In this document: positions 35,951 to 44,753 of the stretch, piece by piece
Numbering within the stretch: position 1 is the first letter of the stretch
How the letters are laid out: the number at the start of each line of letters is the position of its first letter
DNA from: Endozoicomonas sp. ISHI1
GTDB lineage: Bacteria > Pseudomonadota > Gammaproteobacteria > Pseudomonadales > Endozoicomonadaceae
NCBI RefSeq assembly: GCF_024606225.1
Contig: NZ_JAGRPU010000003.1
Coordinates: 177,630-241,629 of the forward strand
DNA: 64,000 bases
Direction of reading: 5' to 3'
Translations under genes and position numbers: made by a program
The notes under the pieces: model-generated
Told to the model about the DNA's origin: nothing
Databases searched by the model: none
The model's input: only the letters and a program-made list of their open reading frames with translations

Positions 35951-37690
35951 TCAGACCAATACAGCCGGTGTCTGTTGTGCGACTTCCAGATCCTGATGGC
36001 AGAGATGATCAATTTTCGGCATCAGCTCAATCAGGTTCCGGGTATATTCGTGCTCAGGCGATTTGAACAGTTTCTCAGTCTCATCCACCTCAACCAGGGT
36101 TCCATGCCTCATAACCCCAACCCGGTCACACATCTGACGGATAACTGTCAGATCGTGACTGATGAACAGCATGGTCAGACCCAACTCTTCCTGAAGATCT
36201 TTCAACAAGTTGAGAATCTGCGCCTGAACCGATACATCCAGCGCAGATGTAGGTTCATCACAAATCAGGAAGCGGGGACGGGTAGCCAATGCCCTGGCAA
36301 TGGAAATACGCTGCCGCTGACCACCGGAAAACTCATGAGGAAACTTGATCCCGGCCTTACTGCCCAGGCCAACATGATCCAGCAGGTCAGCAGTGATCTG
36401 TCTAATCTGCCGTTCAGAGTCAGCCAGGCCATGAAAACGAATGGGCTCGGCAATAATGTCGTTAACATTCATACGGGCATTCAGACTGGAATAGGGATTC
36501 TGGAATACCATTTGAATCTGTCGCCTTAAAGGCTTACGGGCCTTTTCACTCAGCCGGGTAATATCATTACCTGCGAATACAACCTGCCCGGAGTCAGGCG
36601 GATAAAGACCCGCAATCACACGAGCAATGGTTGACTTGCCTGAGCCCGATTCACCCACCAGACCGAAGGTTTCACCATCACGCACTTTAAATGAAACATT
36701 ATTGGATGCGGTCACATAACGACGGTTCTTCTTCAGGAAAGCAGACTGGGTTTCAAATTTGAGTATGACATTTTCAACGCTCAGGAGATTCTCATCTTCT
36801 ATAGAGCCAAAGGATTCACGCTGACCCAACCAGTGATTCTTGACATCAATGTTGCGAGTTTCAACTTTCTCAATGTATTCGACCCGAGGAAAACGGTGCA
36901 GTTTGACATCGGTTCTTGGAACAGCGCTGATCAGACTCTGTGTATAAGGATGTTCAGGGTTTTGCAGAATCTTGCCGGGCTCGCCAATCTCCACCAATTC
37001 TCCCATATACATCACGGCAACGCGGTCGGTAACGTTTGCAATGACCCCCATATCATGGGTTACCAATACACAGCCGACTTCCCGCTCTTTACAGAGTTCA
37101 CGAATCAAATCAAGAATCTGATTTTGAATGGAAACGTCCAGGGCAGTAGTGGGCTCATCAGCAATAATTAATTCGGGCTCACCAGCCAGAGCAATTGCAA
37201 TAACTACCCGCTGACGCATACCACCAGAGAATTGATGGGGGTATTGCTTGATTCTGATTTCCGGTTCCGGAATACCTACGGCGCTCAGCATCTCGATTGC
37301 TTTGATAAAAGCATCAGCTGGATTTAATCCGAGGTTTTCGGTAATGGTTTCAACTAATTGGGTTTCAATGGTCAGAAGCGGATTTAATGAAGTCATTGGA
37401 TCCTGAAAAATAAATCCAACTCGTTTGCCACGCACTTTACGAATGGCTTCTCCAGAAAGGCCTGAAATGACTTCACCATTCAACCTGATTTCACCACCTG
37501 CCACACGACCGGGGGCACTGAGCAAATCAATAATAGCATTACCAACCGTGGATTTACCGGCTCCGGACTCTCCCACAAGGCCCAGAATCTCACCTCTGGC
37601 AACCGTGAAAGACATTCCCTTTACGGCCACTGCAACACCGTGACGTGAAGGAAATTCAATACGCAGGTCATTGACCTCCAATAAGGACAT
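35951..37690 (-). CDS. Two-domain ABC ATPase of peptide/glutathione importer (GsiA-like)
   Basis: 579 residues made of two complete nucleotide-binding domains. Domain 1 has Walker A GLVGESGAGKST, signature FSGGMRQRVVIA and Walker B LIIADEPTTALDVS. Domain 2 has GLVGESGSGKST, FSGGQRQRISIA and LICDEPTSALDVS. Each domain ends with the oligopeptide-transporter C-terminal extension (for instance NPEHPYTQSLISAVPR). It energises the downstream permeases. A fused ATPase as the first gene, then binding protein and two permeases, is the gsiABCD arrangement; yej-type systems have another order. Confidence 0.93.
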   Translation of the reverse strand: MSLLEVNDLRIEFPSRHGVAVAVKGMSFTVARGEILGLVGESGAGKSTVGNAIIDLLSAPGRVAGGEIRLNGEVISGLSGEAIRKVRGKRVGFIFQDPMTSLNPLLTIETQLVETITENLGLNPADAFIKAIEMLSAVGIPEPEIRIKQYPHQFSGGMRQRVVIAIALAGEPELIIADEPTTALDVSIQNQILDLIRELCKEREVGCVLVTHDMGVIANVTDRVAVMYMGELVEIGEPGKILQNPEHPYTQSLISAVPRTDVKLHRFPRVEYIEKVETRNIDVKNHWLGQRESFGSIEDENLLSVENVILKFETQSAFLKKNRRYVTASNNVSFKVRDGETFGLVGESGSGKSTIARVIAGLYPPDSGQVVFAGNDITRLSEKARKPLRRQIQMVFQNPYSSLNARMNVNDIIAEPIRFHGLADSERQIRQITADLLDHVGLGSKAGIKFPHEFSGGQRQRISIARALATRPRFLICDEPTSALDVSVQAQILNLLKDLQEELGLTMLFISHDLTVIRQMCDRVGVMRHGTLVEVDETEKLFKSPEHEYTRNLIELMPKIDHLCHQDLEVAQQTPAVLV

Positions 37691-38217
37691 GCTCCCCCCC
37701 TCAAATTCATTGTGAAAACACAGTCGTTTGTTAATAGCTGCTCTGATAAACGAAAAACTTTTAAAAGCGATTGTCCGGTTAATCGTTTATCAGCCGATTC
37801 TTTTATTGATGACTGCTTTTTCATCTAATTCTTATTCGTGCTTTGCCAATCCTGTCGCTCTTGAATACAACGGGCTTACGGCCTTGGAGACAAGAAAGAT
37901 CTAATCAAAGCTTCGGGACCTGAAAGGTGCACATTCGCCTTTTGGCAAACACTCTTTTTATACACTCGCGCAACGACCAAGGCGGAAATTGTGCGAATCC
38001 GGGATCCACCGGACGACGCTGCAATTGTATAATAAAGAGGCAACCGGAACTGTCTAACTCCGCTATTGGCGGAGTTATAACAGGCAAACCCATACAACAC
38101 ATTCGGGTAAACTGGGGGGAACTATAACCAGATAGTTAGAAAATAGGAAGTCTCTGTAACCAGCAACACCTATTTTGCAGGCAAAATTTCGGACATCACT
38201 TACAAGAATAAGTAGTA
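37691..38217. other. Non-coding stretch upstream of the ABC operon
   Basis: 527 bases between the ABC ATPase gene and alaE. It holds a perfect 8-bp hairpin (AACTCCGC/GCGGAGTT, 38056-38076) and a smaller TCCGG/CCGGA hairpin near 38000. The ABC operon promoter should lie in its left third. No gene is seen. Confidence 0.5.
38056..38076. promoter_or_regulatory. 8-bp perfect hairpin or operator
   Basis: AACTCCGC at 38056-38063 and GCGGAGTT at 38069-38076 around a TATTG loop. There is no U-tract, so an operator or an mRNA structure is more likely than a terminator. Confidence 0.45.
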
Positions 38218-38649
38218 TTAGGCAGCTTTCATACCAACTGATACAAACCAGTTACGACAAAGCTGCATATAAACGCCATAGGGACGAGCCATCAACATTA
38301 AAGCGCCTATCTGACCCAGACAAGCAGTGATAATCTGCTCTAATGTTGCACCCGTGGCCGCAACCAGCCCGACGTAAACCGGAATCTGAAAAGAAACAAA
38401 CGCCACTATATCCAGGACTGTATCTCCGACTTTTCCTGATTTGAAAAAATGGCAGTAGCTCATTACCCAGTCGCGATAAATACCATAAGGACGGGCAACC
38501 AGCATGTTAACTGGAATACTCATCAAACGAGATTGCAGGGATTGTTCAATAGTCAACCCGGCCACCAGAATTTCAACCAGCAATCCAACAACCAGTCCAA
38601 AACTGATCAGGGCAAATGTATCTGCCAGTGTTTCGCGCTTAATTGACAT
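38218..38649 (-). CDS. alaE: L-alanine exporter AlaE
   Basis: 143 residues from ATG 38649, which has GGGGGAG four bases upstream; the frame continues upstream without similarity. The protein matches the AlaE (YgaW) family: ETLADTFALISFGLVVGLLV, SRLMSIPVNMLVARPYGIYR-DWVM and ARPYGVYMQLCR. Four membrane helices are visible. It exports alanine across the inner membrane. Note the duplicated ARPYG(I/V)Y motif in the two halves, pointing to an internal repeat. Confidence 0.88.
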   Translation of the reverse strand: MSIKRETLADTFALISFGLVVGLLVEILVAGLTIEQSLQSRLMSIPVNMLVARPYGIYRDWVMSYCHFFKSGKVGDTVLDIVAFVSFQIPVYVGLVAATGATLEQIITACLGQIGALMLMARPYGVYMQLCRNWFVSVGMKAA

Positions 38650-39015
38650 ATCACTCCCCCTGAATGCAGACAATAGAATACCTCTGACGTAAGTCACATC
38701 AGAAAAAGTCTGAAAAGTTCTGAAAAAAATTATTTGGTTGCCAGGCACAGGCCGCTGGACCTCAAGCGATTGAGACACCTGTTTGACGCGGCATAATTTA
38801 TACCCGACAAGAACAATTTACAACAGTGAAATACTTTGTTTTAAGAATTAAAAACAAAGTATAAAACTTTAATAAAATATTTTTATAGATTAATAAGCTA
38901 AACAAGACTGAATGAGCAAAAAGTATCACCACTATAAAATTAACTTCTTAAGCGACCATCCGGTTTCTGGTGTATTTTTGCGCATGTTTTTTTAGGTCAG
39001 GCTGAGCTGGATAGC
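38650..39015. other. Upstream region of alaE
   Basis: AT-rich, no gene. It contains the 12-bp perfect inverted repeat at 38831-38862 and ends at the thpR terminator. Confidence 0.5.
38831..38862. promoter_or_regulatory. Perfect 12-bp AT-rich inverted repeat
   Basis: ATACTTTGTTTT at 38831-38842 and AAAACAAAGTAT at 38851-38862 around an 8-base spacer, about 180 bases upstream of alaE. It looks like an operator or a small cruciform. Confidence 0.55.
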
Positions 39016-39050
39016 AAAAAACCCTGCCTTTCAACGAAAGCGCAGGGTTT
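39016..39050 (-). terminator. Rho-independent terminator after thpR
   Basis: AAACCCTGC/GCAGGGTTT stem with a loop rich in its own CTTTC/GAAAG pairing, then TTTTTTGC on the minus strand. Confidence 0.9.
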
Positions 39051-39080
39051 CCACTTAATTCAAACTGTTTAAGTCTGGTG

Positions 39081-39668
39081 TCAGGCTGAGTTAGCCAGAG
39101 GTTGCAAAGCGAATACTTTCATTACAGAGTAATGTGTGCCTTCTGACGTTGTTTCGCTCTTCATCAATACCACTTCATTGACCGTCATACGGTAACTGGG
39201 CATATTGAAAAAATGACTATGAGTCACATGATGATGCTGTTTGAAACGAGCCAGTGTGACGTGAGGCCGGAAATTGCGCATTTCACGACGCATTCCGCAC
39301 ATAAGGGCGCCTTCTTCACAAATTCGGGACAGTGTATTCAACTGCTGGCCTGAGTGTATATTCAGAGCCAGCGCGCGGGGTCTGTGTGCATCAGGGAAAA
39401 ATTCGAAACACCCGGTCATACAGTCGAATCCGTGAACATTTGCCAGGGAATCTCCAATATAACTGGAAAACTGCTCAAGACTCCGCTCGTCACACTCACC
39501 CAGAAAGCGCAGTGTTATGTGTTGCTGTTGTGGTACCATCCAGCGAAGCTTGTGCTGAAGCACATCACCGGCTCGGTGTCGTGCTTTCTTGTGCAGTGTA
39601 GCTGCAAGCTCCAGCGGAATCCTGACAGCGATGAATGCACGGATGTTTTTTTGATCTTTTGTTTTCAT
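39081..39668 (-). CDS. thpR: RNA 2',3'-cyclic phosphodiesterase ThpR (LigT family)
   Basis: 195 residues. The fold is the 2H phosphoesterase: the two catalytic HxTx motifs are HITLRFLG and HVTLARFK. The N-terminus RAFIAVRIPLELAATLHKKA is typical. The enzyme opens 2',3'-cyclic phosphates on RNA ends in vitro. ATG 39668 is preferred to a TTG four codons upstream. It lies between alaE and the menaquinone operon and ends in a strong terminator. Confidence 0.93.
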   Translation of the reverse strand: MKTKDQKNIRAFIAVRIPLELAATLHKKARHRAGDVLQHKLRWMVPQQQHITLRFLGECDERSLEQFSSYIGDSLANVHGFDCMTGCFEFFPDAHRPRALALNIHSGQQLNTLSRICEEGALMCGMRREMRNFRPHVTLARFKQHHHVTHSHFFNMPSYRMTVNEVVLMKSETTSEGTHYSVMKVFALQPLANSA

Positions 39669-39750
39669 CAGACACTTCAATTATCACCGCTCGTTGCCAG
39701 CATTATGCCTTGGTCTGGGTCAGATAGCGACGGTAATCAGTTAAATACGA

Positions 39751-41157
39751 TTAAGGATTTGCAAGCCTGTCTGCTAACGCTTCCAGGGTTCGACGATTGG
39801 GCTTGAGGCCGGCGGGCATCTGTTCAGCCGGGAGCAAGCGAATCATATCAGGAATCTTGAACCGACTGATAATGCCTGCAAGCTTTTGTTTTGTAAATAC
39901 TTCATTCAGTGAACCTGATTCGGTTTGTACAAATGCAAAAGGCCTCTGCCCATATTCATCATTCCTTACAGATACCACAACAGCCATGGTGATGTCGTCA
40001 ATGCTGAGTAGAGCCTTTTCAATTTCTTCGGGATGGATGTTCTCTCCGCCAGAGATCAGCATGTTATCCATACGACCAATGACCATTATTTGATCGCCAG
40101 AATACTGCCCAAGGTCGCCTGTGTGATACCAACCCTGCCCATCGACGATCGGAATAATGTTGCCATCCTCAAAATAACCTGCAGATAACGTTTTACCTCT
40201 GACCAGAATCTCTCCGGAAGCAACTATGGTCAGCTCCCGATAGGGTAATGGCTCACCTGATGTCACTCCCGAGCTGATAAATTGAGGGGTTCCGGTACAG
40301 ACCTGGGCACTCATCTCTGTCATACCGTAAGTGGTTAGAATCCTGATACCTTTTTCCTGAACTTGAGATACCAGCTCGGGAGACGCAAAACCTCCACCCA
40401 AAAGAATGTATTTCAGCCCGGTCTCATCCAGCAAATCGGCTCCTTCTACCAACAATCGGCGCAGCTGAGTATTCACCAACGACACATGGGTAATTCGTTG
40501 CTCCACCAGCAATTGCTGCAATGGCACTTTTTGCGTGTCTACGACTATCTCGGCACCTGCGAGCAGGCAACGAACAACAATGCCAAAACCGCCAACATGA
40601 AACAAAGGCAGAGACAACAGCCAGGCGTCATGCTCTGTCAGGGGCGTACAGTATTGAGAACCTTTTGCACTGTAAACATGATTCGAGAAAGTATGACTGA
40701 CGGCTTTGGGCACACCGGTAGTGCCTGAAGTCGCAATCAGATCAAACATAGCTTCTGGCTCAATGATCAGGCGGGCATCCGCTACTTTAGATTGATCCCG
40801 GAGGGCGGGCCATTCCAGACCCGGTATCTCTCCAAACCCTTCATTAAGCGCCCACTGAGCGCCAATCTTCCGGCAATACTTTGTCTTCTGCTCAGCAGGC
40901 ATCTGCGGATTGACCGGGCAATAGACCCACTGGCTTCTCAAGCAGGCAATAATCAATATCACCGAGTCCCAGGCACAGGTTAACGGTACCAGAATCTGAT
41001 CACCTCTCCTGACGCCCTGACTATAGAAAGCATCACGGATTGTTTCTACCCTTGCATCCAGCTCAGCCCGGGTTACAAGCTGACCATTCACTCTGACAGC
41101 AACCTTTTGAGGATCTCTGAGTGTCCACTCTCTCAGAGGGCAGAACGATAACTCCAT
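39751..41157 (-). CDS. menE: o-Succinylbenzoate-CoA ligase MenE
   Basis: 468 residues, an ANL-family acyl-CoA synthetase. The AMP-binding motif is LIATSGTTGVPKAVSH; TTYGMTEMSAQV is the A5 motif, and YHTGDLG plus GRMDNMLISGGENIHPEEIE mark the C-terminal domain. It activates o-succinylbenzoate for ring closure to DHNA-CoA. It overlaps menC by 25 bases, as is common in men operons. It is the last gene of menF-menD-menH-menC-menE. Confidence 0.95.
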   Translation of the reverse strand: MELSFCPLREWTLRDPQKVAVRVNGQLVTRAELDARVETIRDAFYSQGVRRGDQILVPLTCAWDSVILIIACLRSQWVYCPVNPQMPAEQKTKYCRKIGAQWALNEGFGEIPGLEWPALRDQSKVADARLIIEPEAMFDLIATSGTTGVPKAVSHTFSNHVYSAKGSQYCTPLTEHDAWLLSLPLFHVGGFGIVVRCLLAGAEIVVDTQKVPLQQLLVEQRITHVSLVNTQLRRLLVEGADLLDETGLKYILLGGGFASPELVSQVQEKGIRILTTYGMTEMSAQVCTGTPQFISSGVTSGEPLPYRELTIVASGEILVRGKTLSAGYFEDGNIIPIVDGQGWYHTGDLGQYSGDQIMVIGRMDNMLISGGENIHPEEIEKALLSIDDITMAVVVSVRNDEYGQRPFAFVQTESGSLNEVFTKQKLAGIISRFKIPDMIRLLPAEQMPAGLKPNRRTLEALADRLANP

Positions 41158-42167
41158 ACATTCTCCATGGCGTTGAGCAAATCTGAAGACAGACGCTGAC
41201 CATACTCAGGCAAATGACAAAATCCGGGGTTTTGAAAAGCAGAAAGGGTATCAAGACCAGGACATTCCTCTGGGTCACACTGAAGACTGAGTTGTTCAAT
41301 AAGGCTCAGTCCCAGGGCACTTTCGAAGGATGAGCTAAAAACGACTCTGACCTTTTTCTTCCTGGCCCGGTTAGCCATGGACAAGCATTGGGAGACACCT
41401 CCCACCAGGGTTGGCTTCAATACAACAGCTCTGAGCCCGTCTTCAGCCCTGAATCTATTCATTTCTGAGAGACTCGCGCTGACTGCAGACCCCTGCAATG
41501 TTTCATCCAGCGCATAACCCATACCGGTTTCCCGGAATAATTGCGGGAATTCTTCAAAATACGGTGTAGGCTCTTCGATATAGCTGATTCTGCTGACAGG
41601 CACCTGTCTTGCAAAACCTATAGCCTCATCAATAGACCACCTTTGATTCGCATCGAGCCTGAGTTTTACATGGGCTGGAATCCGATCAAGAATTTGATGC
41701 ACCGCTCCAACATCCTGCACAGTGTCATTGCGGCCAACTTTTAACTTAAACTCATCGGGCCATTTCTCAGGCCAATCATCCAGACGTCTGAGAGTCAATG
41801 CATCGACTCCCAGCAGCAGCGGAGACTCAGAGACCTTCTGTTGACTCCATTGCTCTTCGCCGAGACTGAACTGAACACTCTCGATAGCAAAAGCAACTGA
41901 TGGATATAGAAGACTTTGATCGGGTAACCCCCGGGAACAATAGTATTCTGCTGCAGCCATCAACTGTTTCAGCGCTTCAACAATACTTTCCCTGCTGAAG
42001 TCTGGCAGTGGAGAGGCTTCGCCGTAATGCACCAGTCCATTCTGATCGAACATCTCAAGAATGAAGCCTTCACGGCCTGTCAGAGTCGTCGTTTTTAATG
42101 GCAGAGGTTTGCTCAACGGCTGTCGATATCGATAGACGTTGCAGGACTGAAACAGAGCGTGCGTCAT
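41133..42167 (-). CDS. menC: o-Succinylbenzoate synthase MenC
   Basis: 344 residues, enolase superfamily. Catalytic lysine is in FKLKVGR, metal ligands in LRLDANQRW, SYIEEPTP and YALDET, and the second lysine in VVLKPTLVGG. It dehydrates SHCHC to o-succinylbenzoate. It begins 13 bases after menH and overlaps menE. In E. coli menB lies between menH and menC; no such gene is present here. Confidence 0.94.
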   Translation of the reverse strand: MTHALFQSCNVYRYRQPLSKPLPLKTTTLTGREGFILEMFDQNGLVHYGEASPLPDFSRESIVEALKQLMAAAEYYCSRGLPDQSLLYPSVAFAIESVQFSLGEEQWSQQKVSESPLLLGVDALTLRRLDDWPEKWPDEFKLKVGRNDTVQDVGAVHQILDRIPAHVKLRLDANQRWSIDEAIGFARQVPVSRISYIEEPTPYFEEFPQLFRETGMGYALDETLQGSAVSASLSEMNRFRAEDGLRAVVLKPTLVGGVSQCLSMANRARKKKVRVVFSSSFESALGLSLIEQLSLQCDPEECPGLDTLSAFQNPGFCHLPEYGQRLSSDLLNAMENVWSYRSAL

Positions 42168-42180
42168 AGTGAACTCAAGG

Positions 42181-43014
42181 TCACAACAGTAGTTGCCTTA
42201 TGATCGCAGCCATAGCTCCCGGCTGCTCCCTATGAATATTATGACCTGCCTCTTTAATTTCATGAACACTATGAAAGCAACCCATCTCAAGCAGACGATG
42301 AGCGATGGCCTGAAATTTCAAATCACGTTCGCCGCAGAAATAATGTGATGTCCCTGAGGAGCGATTTAGCATTCCCCAAAACTCTGGTTGCCTGGACAGA
42401 CTGAACGCCTCAAGTGCCCATGCCAGAGATTCCCCATTGGCACCCACCTCACCTTGTGCGGAAGATGAGCCGTCAGCTTGATGACTTGAACAACGATAAT
42501 TCATCAGTCGTTCCCGCTCACGACTGTTCAGATCGGCAAAAACAGGCTGGTGATACCAACGCTGCATGACTTCATTAAGTGGGTCATTGCGAAACTGCTC
42601 TGCCCAACCCTGATCATTGTTCCAGCGAGCCCGACGCTCAGTGTTGTCTTCCAGACCGGGATGGGACGACTCGACCAGCAGCCGGTCGATAGCGTCCGCT
42701 GCCTGAGTAAGATGATTCATGGCCAGTCGCCCACCCAGTGAATAACCCAACACGCTGTAGTGATCGAGACCCAGCTGGGAAAGCGTTCCCCGCAGCAGAT
42801 CACCGAAGGCTTCAAACGCATTATCTCGACAGACTTTGACATCGCGGCTTTTGCCATGCCCGGGTAAATCGACAGCCACCAGATAGAGATCTTCCTGAAG
42901 GTGTCTGGCTAACCCCTCCCAGTCTCCGGAGTCTCCCAGAAAACCATGCAATAAAACCAACGGCACACCTTCGCGGACACCCCAGGTTCGATAAGCAAGA
43001 TTGGTTTCGTTCAT
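42181..43014 (-). CDS. menH: SHCHC synthase MenH
   Basis: 277 residues, alpha/beta hydrolase. LVLLHGFLGDSGDWEGLARH contains the oxyanion region, the nucleophile serine is in VLGYSLGGRLAMNH, and the C-terminal histidine is in IKEAGHNIHREQP. It eliminates pyruvate from SEPHCHC. A loop of about 20 residues (SSHQADGSSSAQGEVGANGE) is longer than usual. It overlaps menD by four bases. Confidence 0.93.
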   Translation of the reverse strand: MNETNLAYRTWGVREGVPLVLLHGFLGDSGDWEGLARHLQEDLYLVAVDLPGHGKSRDVKVCRDNAFEAFGDLLRGTLSQLGLDHYSVLGYSLGGRLAMNHLTQAADAIDRLLVESSHPGLEDNTERRARWNNDQGWAEQFRNDPLNEVMQRWYHQPVFADLNSRERERLMNYRCSSHQADGSSSAQGEVGANGESLAWALEAFSLSRQPEFWGMLNRSSGTSHYFCGERDLKFQAIAHRLLEMGCFHSVHEIKEAGHNIHREQPGAMAAIIRQLLL

Positions 43015-44753
43015 GACAACACCTCCAGCTGACTTAGCGCCTGCTTTATCTGCTCAGCAGCCTGACCGGGTCGAGTCATCACCTCAATGACTGAAGCACC
43101 TGACTTTCGGCTCACCTGCTTCAGAACAGCTGCCAGTGCCTCACGACTGTCAGGCTGATGATAAGACAACCCAAACATTTCTGCAGCCTGACGGGCACTC
43201 AAACCATGGGGGGTGACAAAATATTTCTGCGCGGCTTCCGGTCGATCCTCAACCGGCAACAAGTTGAAAATACCACCACCGTCATTGTTGATGACTAACA
43301 GGGCAAACGGTGAATCCAGCTGCCTCAGTAGTTGCAGAGAATTTAAATCGTGGAGGAATGAAAGATCGCCGATGACGGCCACCATAAATTTCTTTTCACT
43401 CACAGCACAGCCCGCCGCTGTTGCCACCAACCCGTCAATGCCACTGGCACCGCGGTTAGCGTACACCTGCCCGCACTGTAAAAGGGAGAACATATCCAAT
43501 AGCCGAATGGGCAGACTGTTCCCGATGAATAGACTACAGTTCTCAGGTAATAGTCTGGTCAGATGCGTCCCCAACCAACGTTCTGTCAACAAGCCCGGCG
43601 CGGAATCCAGTTTAACCACCAGACTACGAACCGATTGAGATAACTGTTCGATCTGGCCTTTCCACACTGGATCGGAGCCTTGATCGTCGGAAAGCCCGCT
43701 CAACATGCGACAGCAGTCAGCAACAGGTCCGACCAGTCGATAGGTCTGGCAGTGACCGGTATCCATTCTGCGAAGCCCCTGACCAACCATCCAGTAATGC
43801 TGCCACTCACCGTAAGAGATGAACTTGTCCAGTCTCTTTGACACCAGATGAGCACCCACCTGAAAAATGCGATCTGCCTGACTTAACAAAGCTTTTCCGG
43901 CTTTGCTGGCCAGCAGCAGATCAGGATGGGGAACCGTCGCCGGGTGGCCATGAAGCTGGGATTGAAGATCGGCCAGCAGTGGCCAGCCCAACGCCCGGGC
44001 CAACTTTACAACCGCTTCGGCAGACTCTTGCTCATCAATCCGTCCTGCTATGATCAGACCTTTGCTCGTCGAAAAGTCTGACCAACCAACGGGACTTTTG
44101 TCCAATGACACATTCAGCTCAGTGTTATAGGCAGTAAAAGGCGTATTGGCTGAACACCAGAATGACAATCGATTCAGATAACCTGAATAATCATAGACCT
44201 TTCCTACCGGATACAAAGGTTCCCGGAACATACAGTTGATATGCATTGGAAGCCCCTGCTGGCAGGAACGGGCAAAGGCTTGATCAATACTGGTCAGTAA
44301 CCAGCCGGGAGGAATATTCTCATCAGGTGTTGGCAGTGTTAAAGTAGCCTCCGGATAGTCGGCATAAATATCCTGCTGCTCAATGGCCTGATTAGCTCCG
44401 CAGTCAATAAGCTCAGGAGGTCGATCGGCGGTGATTATAACCAATGGCACATCTGACTGTCTGGCTTCTATGATGGCGGGATAAAGGTTTGCAACCGCGG
44501 TCCCGGAAGTAGTCATCACCGCAACCGGTTTACGGGTACTTTTGGCCAATCCCAGAGCAAAGAATCCCAAACCACGCTCGTCAAAGTGCACATGCTTTTC
44601 AAACTGACTGTTTTCTGCCGCCACCAGTGTCAAAGGGGCAGAGCGAGAGCCCGGGGCAATGCAGACATGCTCAACACCCAGCCGACTCAATTCTTCCAGA
44701 ATCAGTGCAGACCAGAGAAAATTAAGGCTGGGATGCCTGGTGGGAAAGGTCAT
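43011..44753 (-). CDS. menD: SEPHCHC synthase MenD
   Basis: 580 residues from ATG 44753; a TTG start four codons earlier is possible. ThDP enzyme that joins isochorismate and 2-oxoglutarate. The start NFLWSALILEELSRLGVEHV, APGSRSAPLTL and the catalytic-glutamate segment THVHFDERGLGFFAL-type (KHVHFDERGLGFFALGLAKS) are diagnostic. The ThDP-binding GDLSFLHDLNSLQLL with NNDGGGIFNLLP is intact. It overlaps menF by about 30 bases. Confidence 0.96.
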   Translation of the reverse strand: MTFPTRHPSLNFLWSALILEELSRLGVEHVCIAPGSRSAPLTLVAAENSQFEKHVHFDERGLGFFALGLAKSTRKPVAVMTTSGTAVANLYPAIIEARQSDVPLVIITADRPPELIDCGANQAIEQQDIYADYPEATLTLPTPDENIPPGWLLTSIDQAFARSCQQGLPMHINCMFREPLYPVGKVYDYSGYLNRLSFWCSANTPFTAYNTELNVSLDKSPVGWSDFSTSKGLIIAGRIDEQESAEAVVKLARALGWPLLADLQSQLHGHPATVPHPDLLLASKAGKALLSQADRIFQVGAHLVSKRLDKFISYGEWQHYWMVGQGLRRMDTGHCQTYRLVGPVADCCRMLSGLSDDQGSDPVWKGQIEQLSQSVRSLVVKLDSAPGLLTERWLGTHLTRLLPENCSLFIGNSLPIRLLDMFSLLQCGQVYANRGASGIDGLVATAAGCAVSEKKFMVAVIGDLSFLHDLNSLQLLRQLDSPFALLVINNDGGGIFNLLPVEDRPEAAQKYFVTPHGLSARQAAEMFGLSYHQPDSREALAAVLKQVSRKSGASVIEVMTRPGQAAEQIKQALSQLEVLS

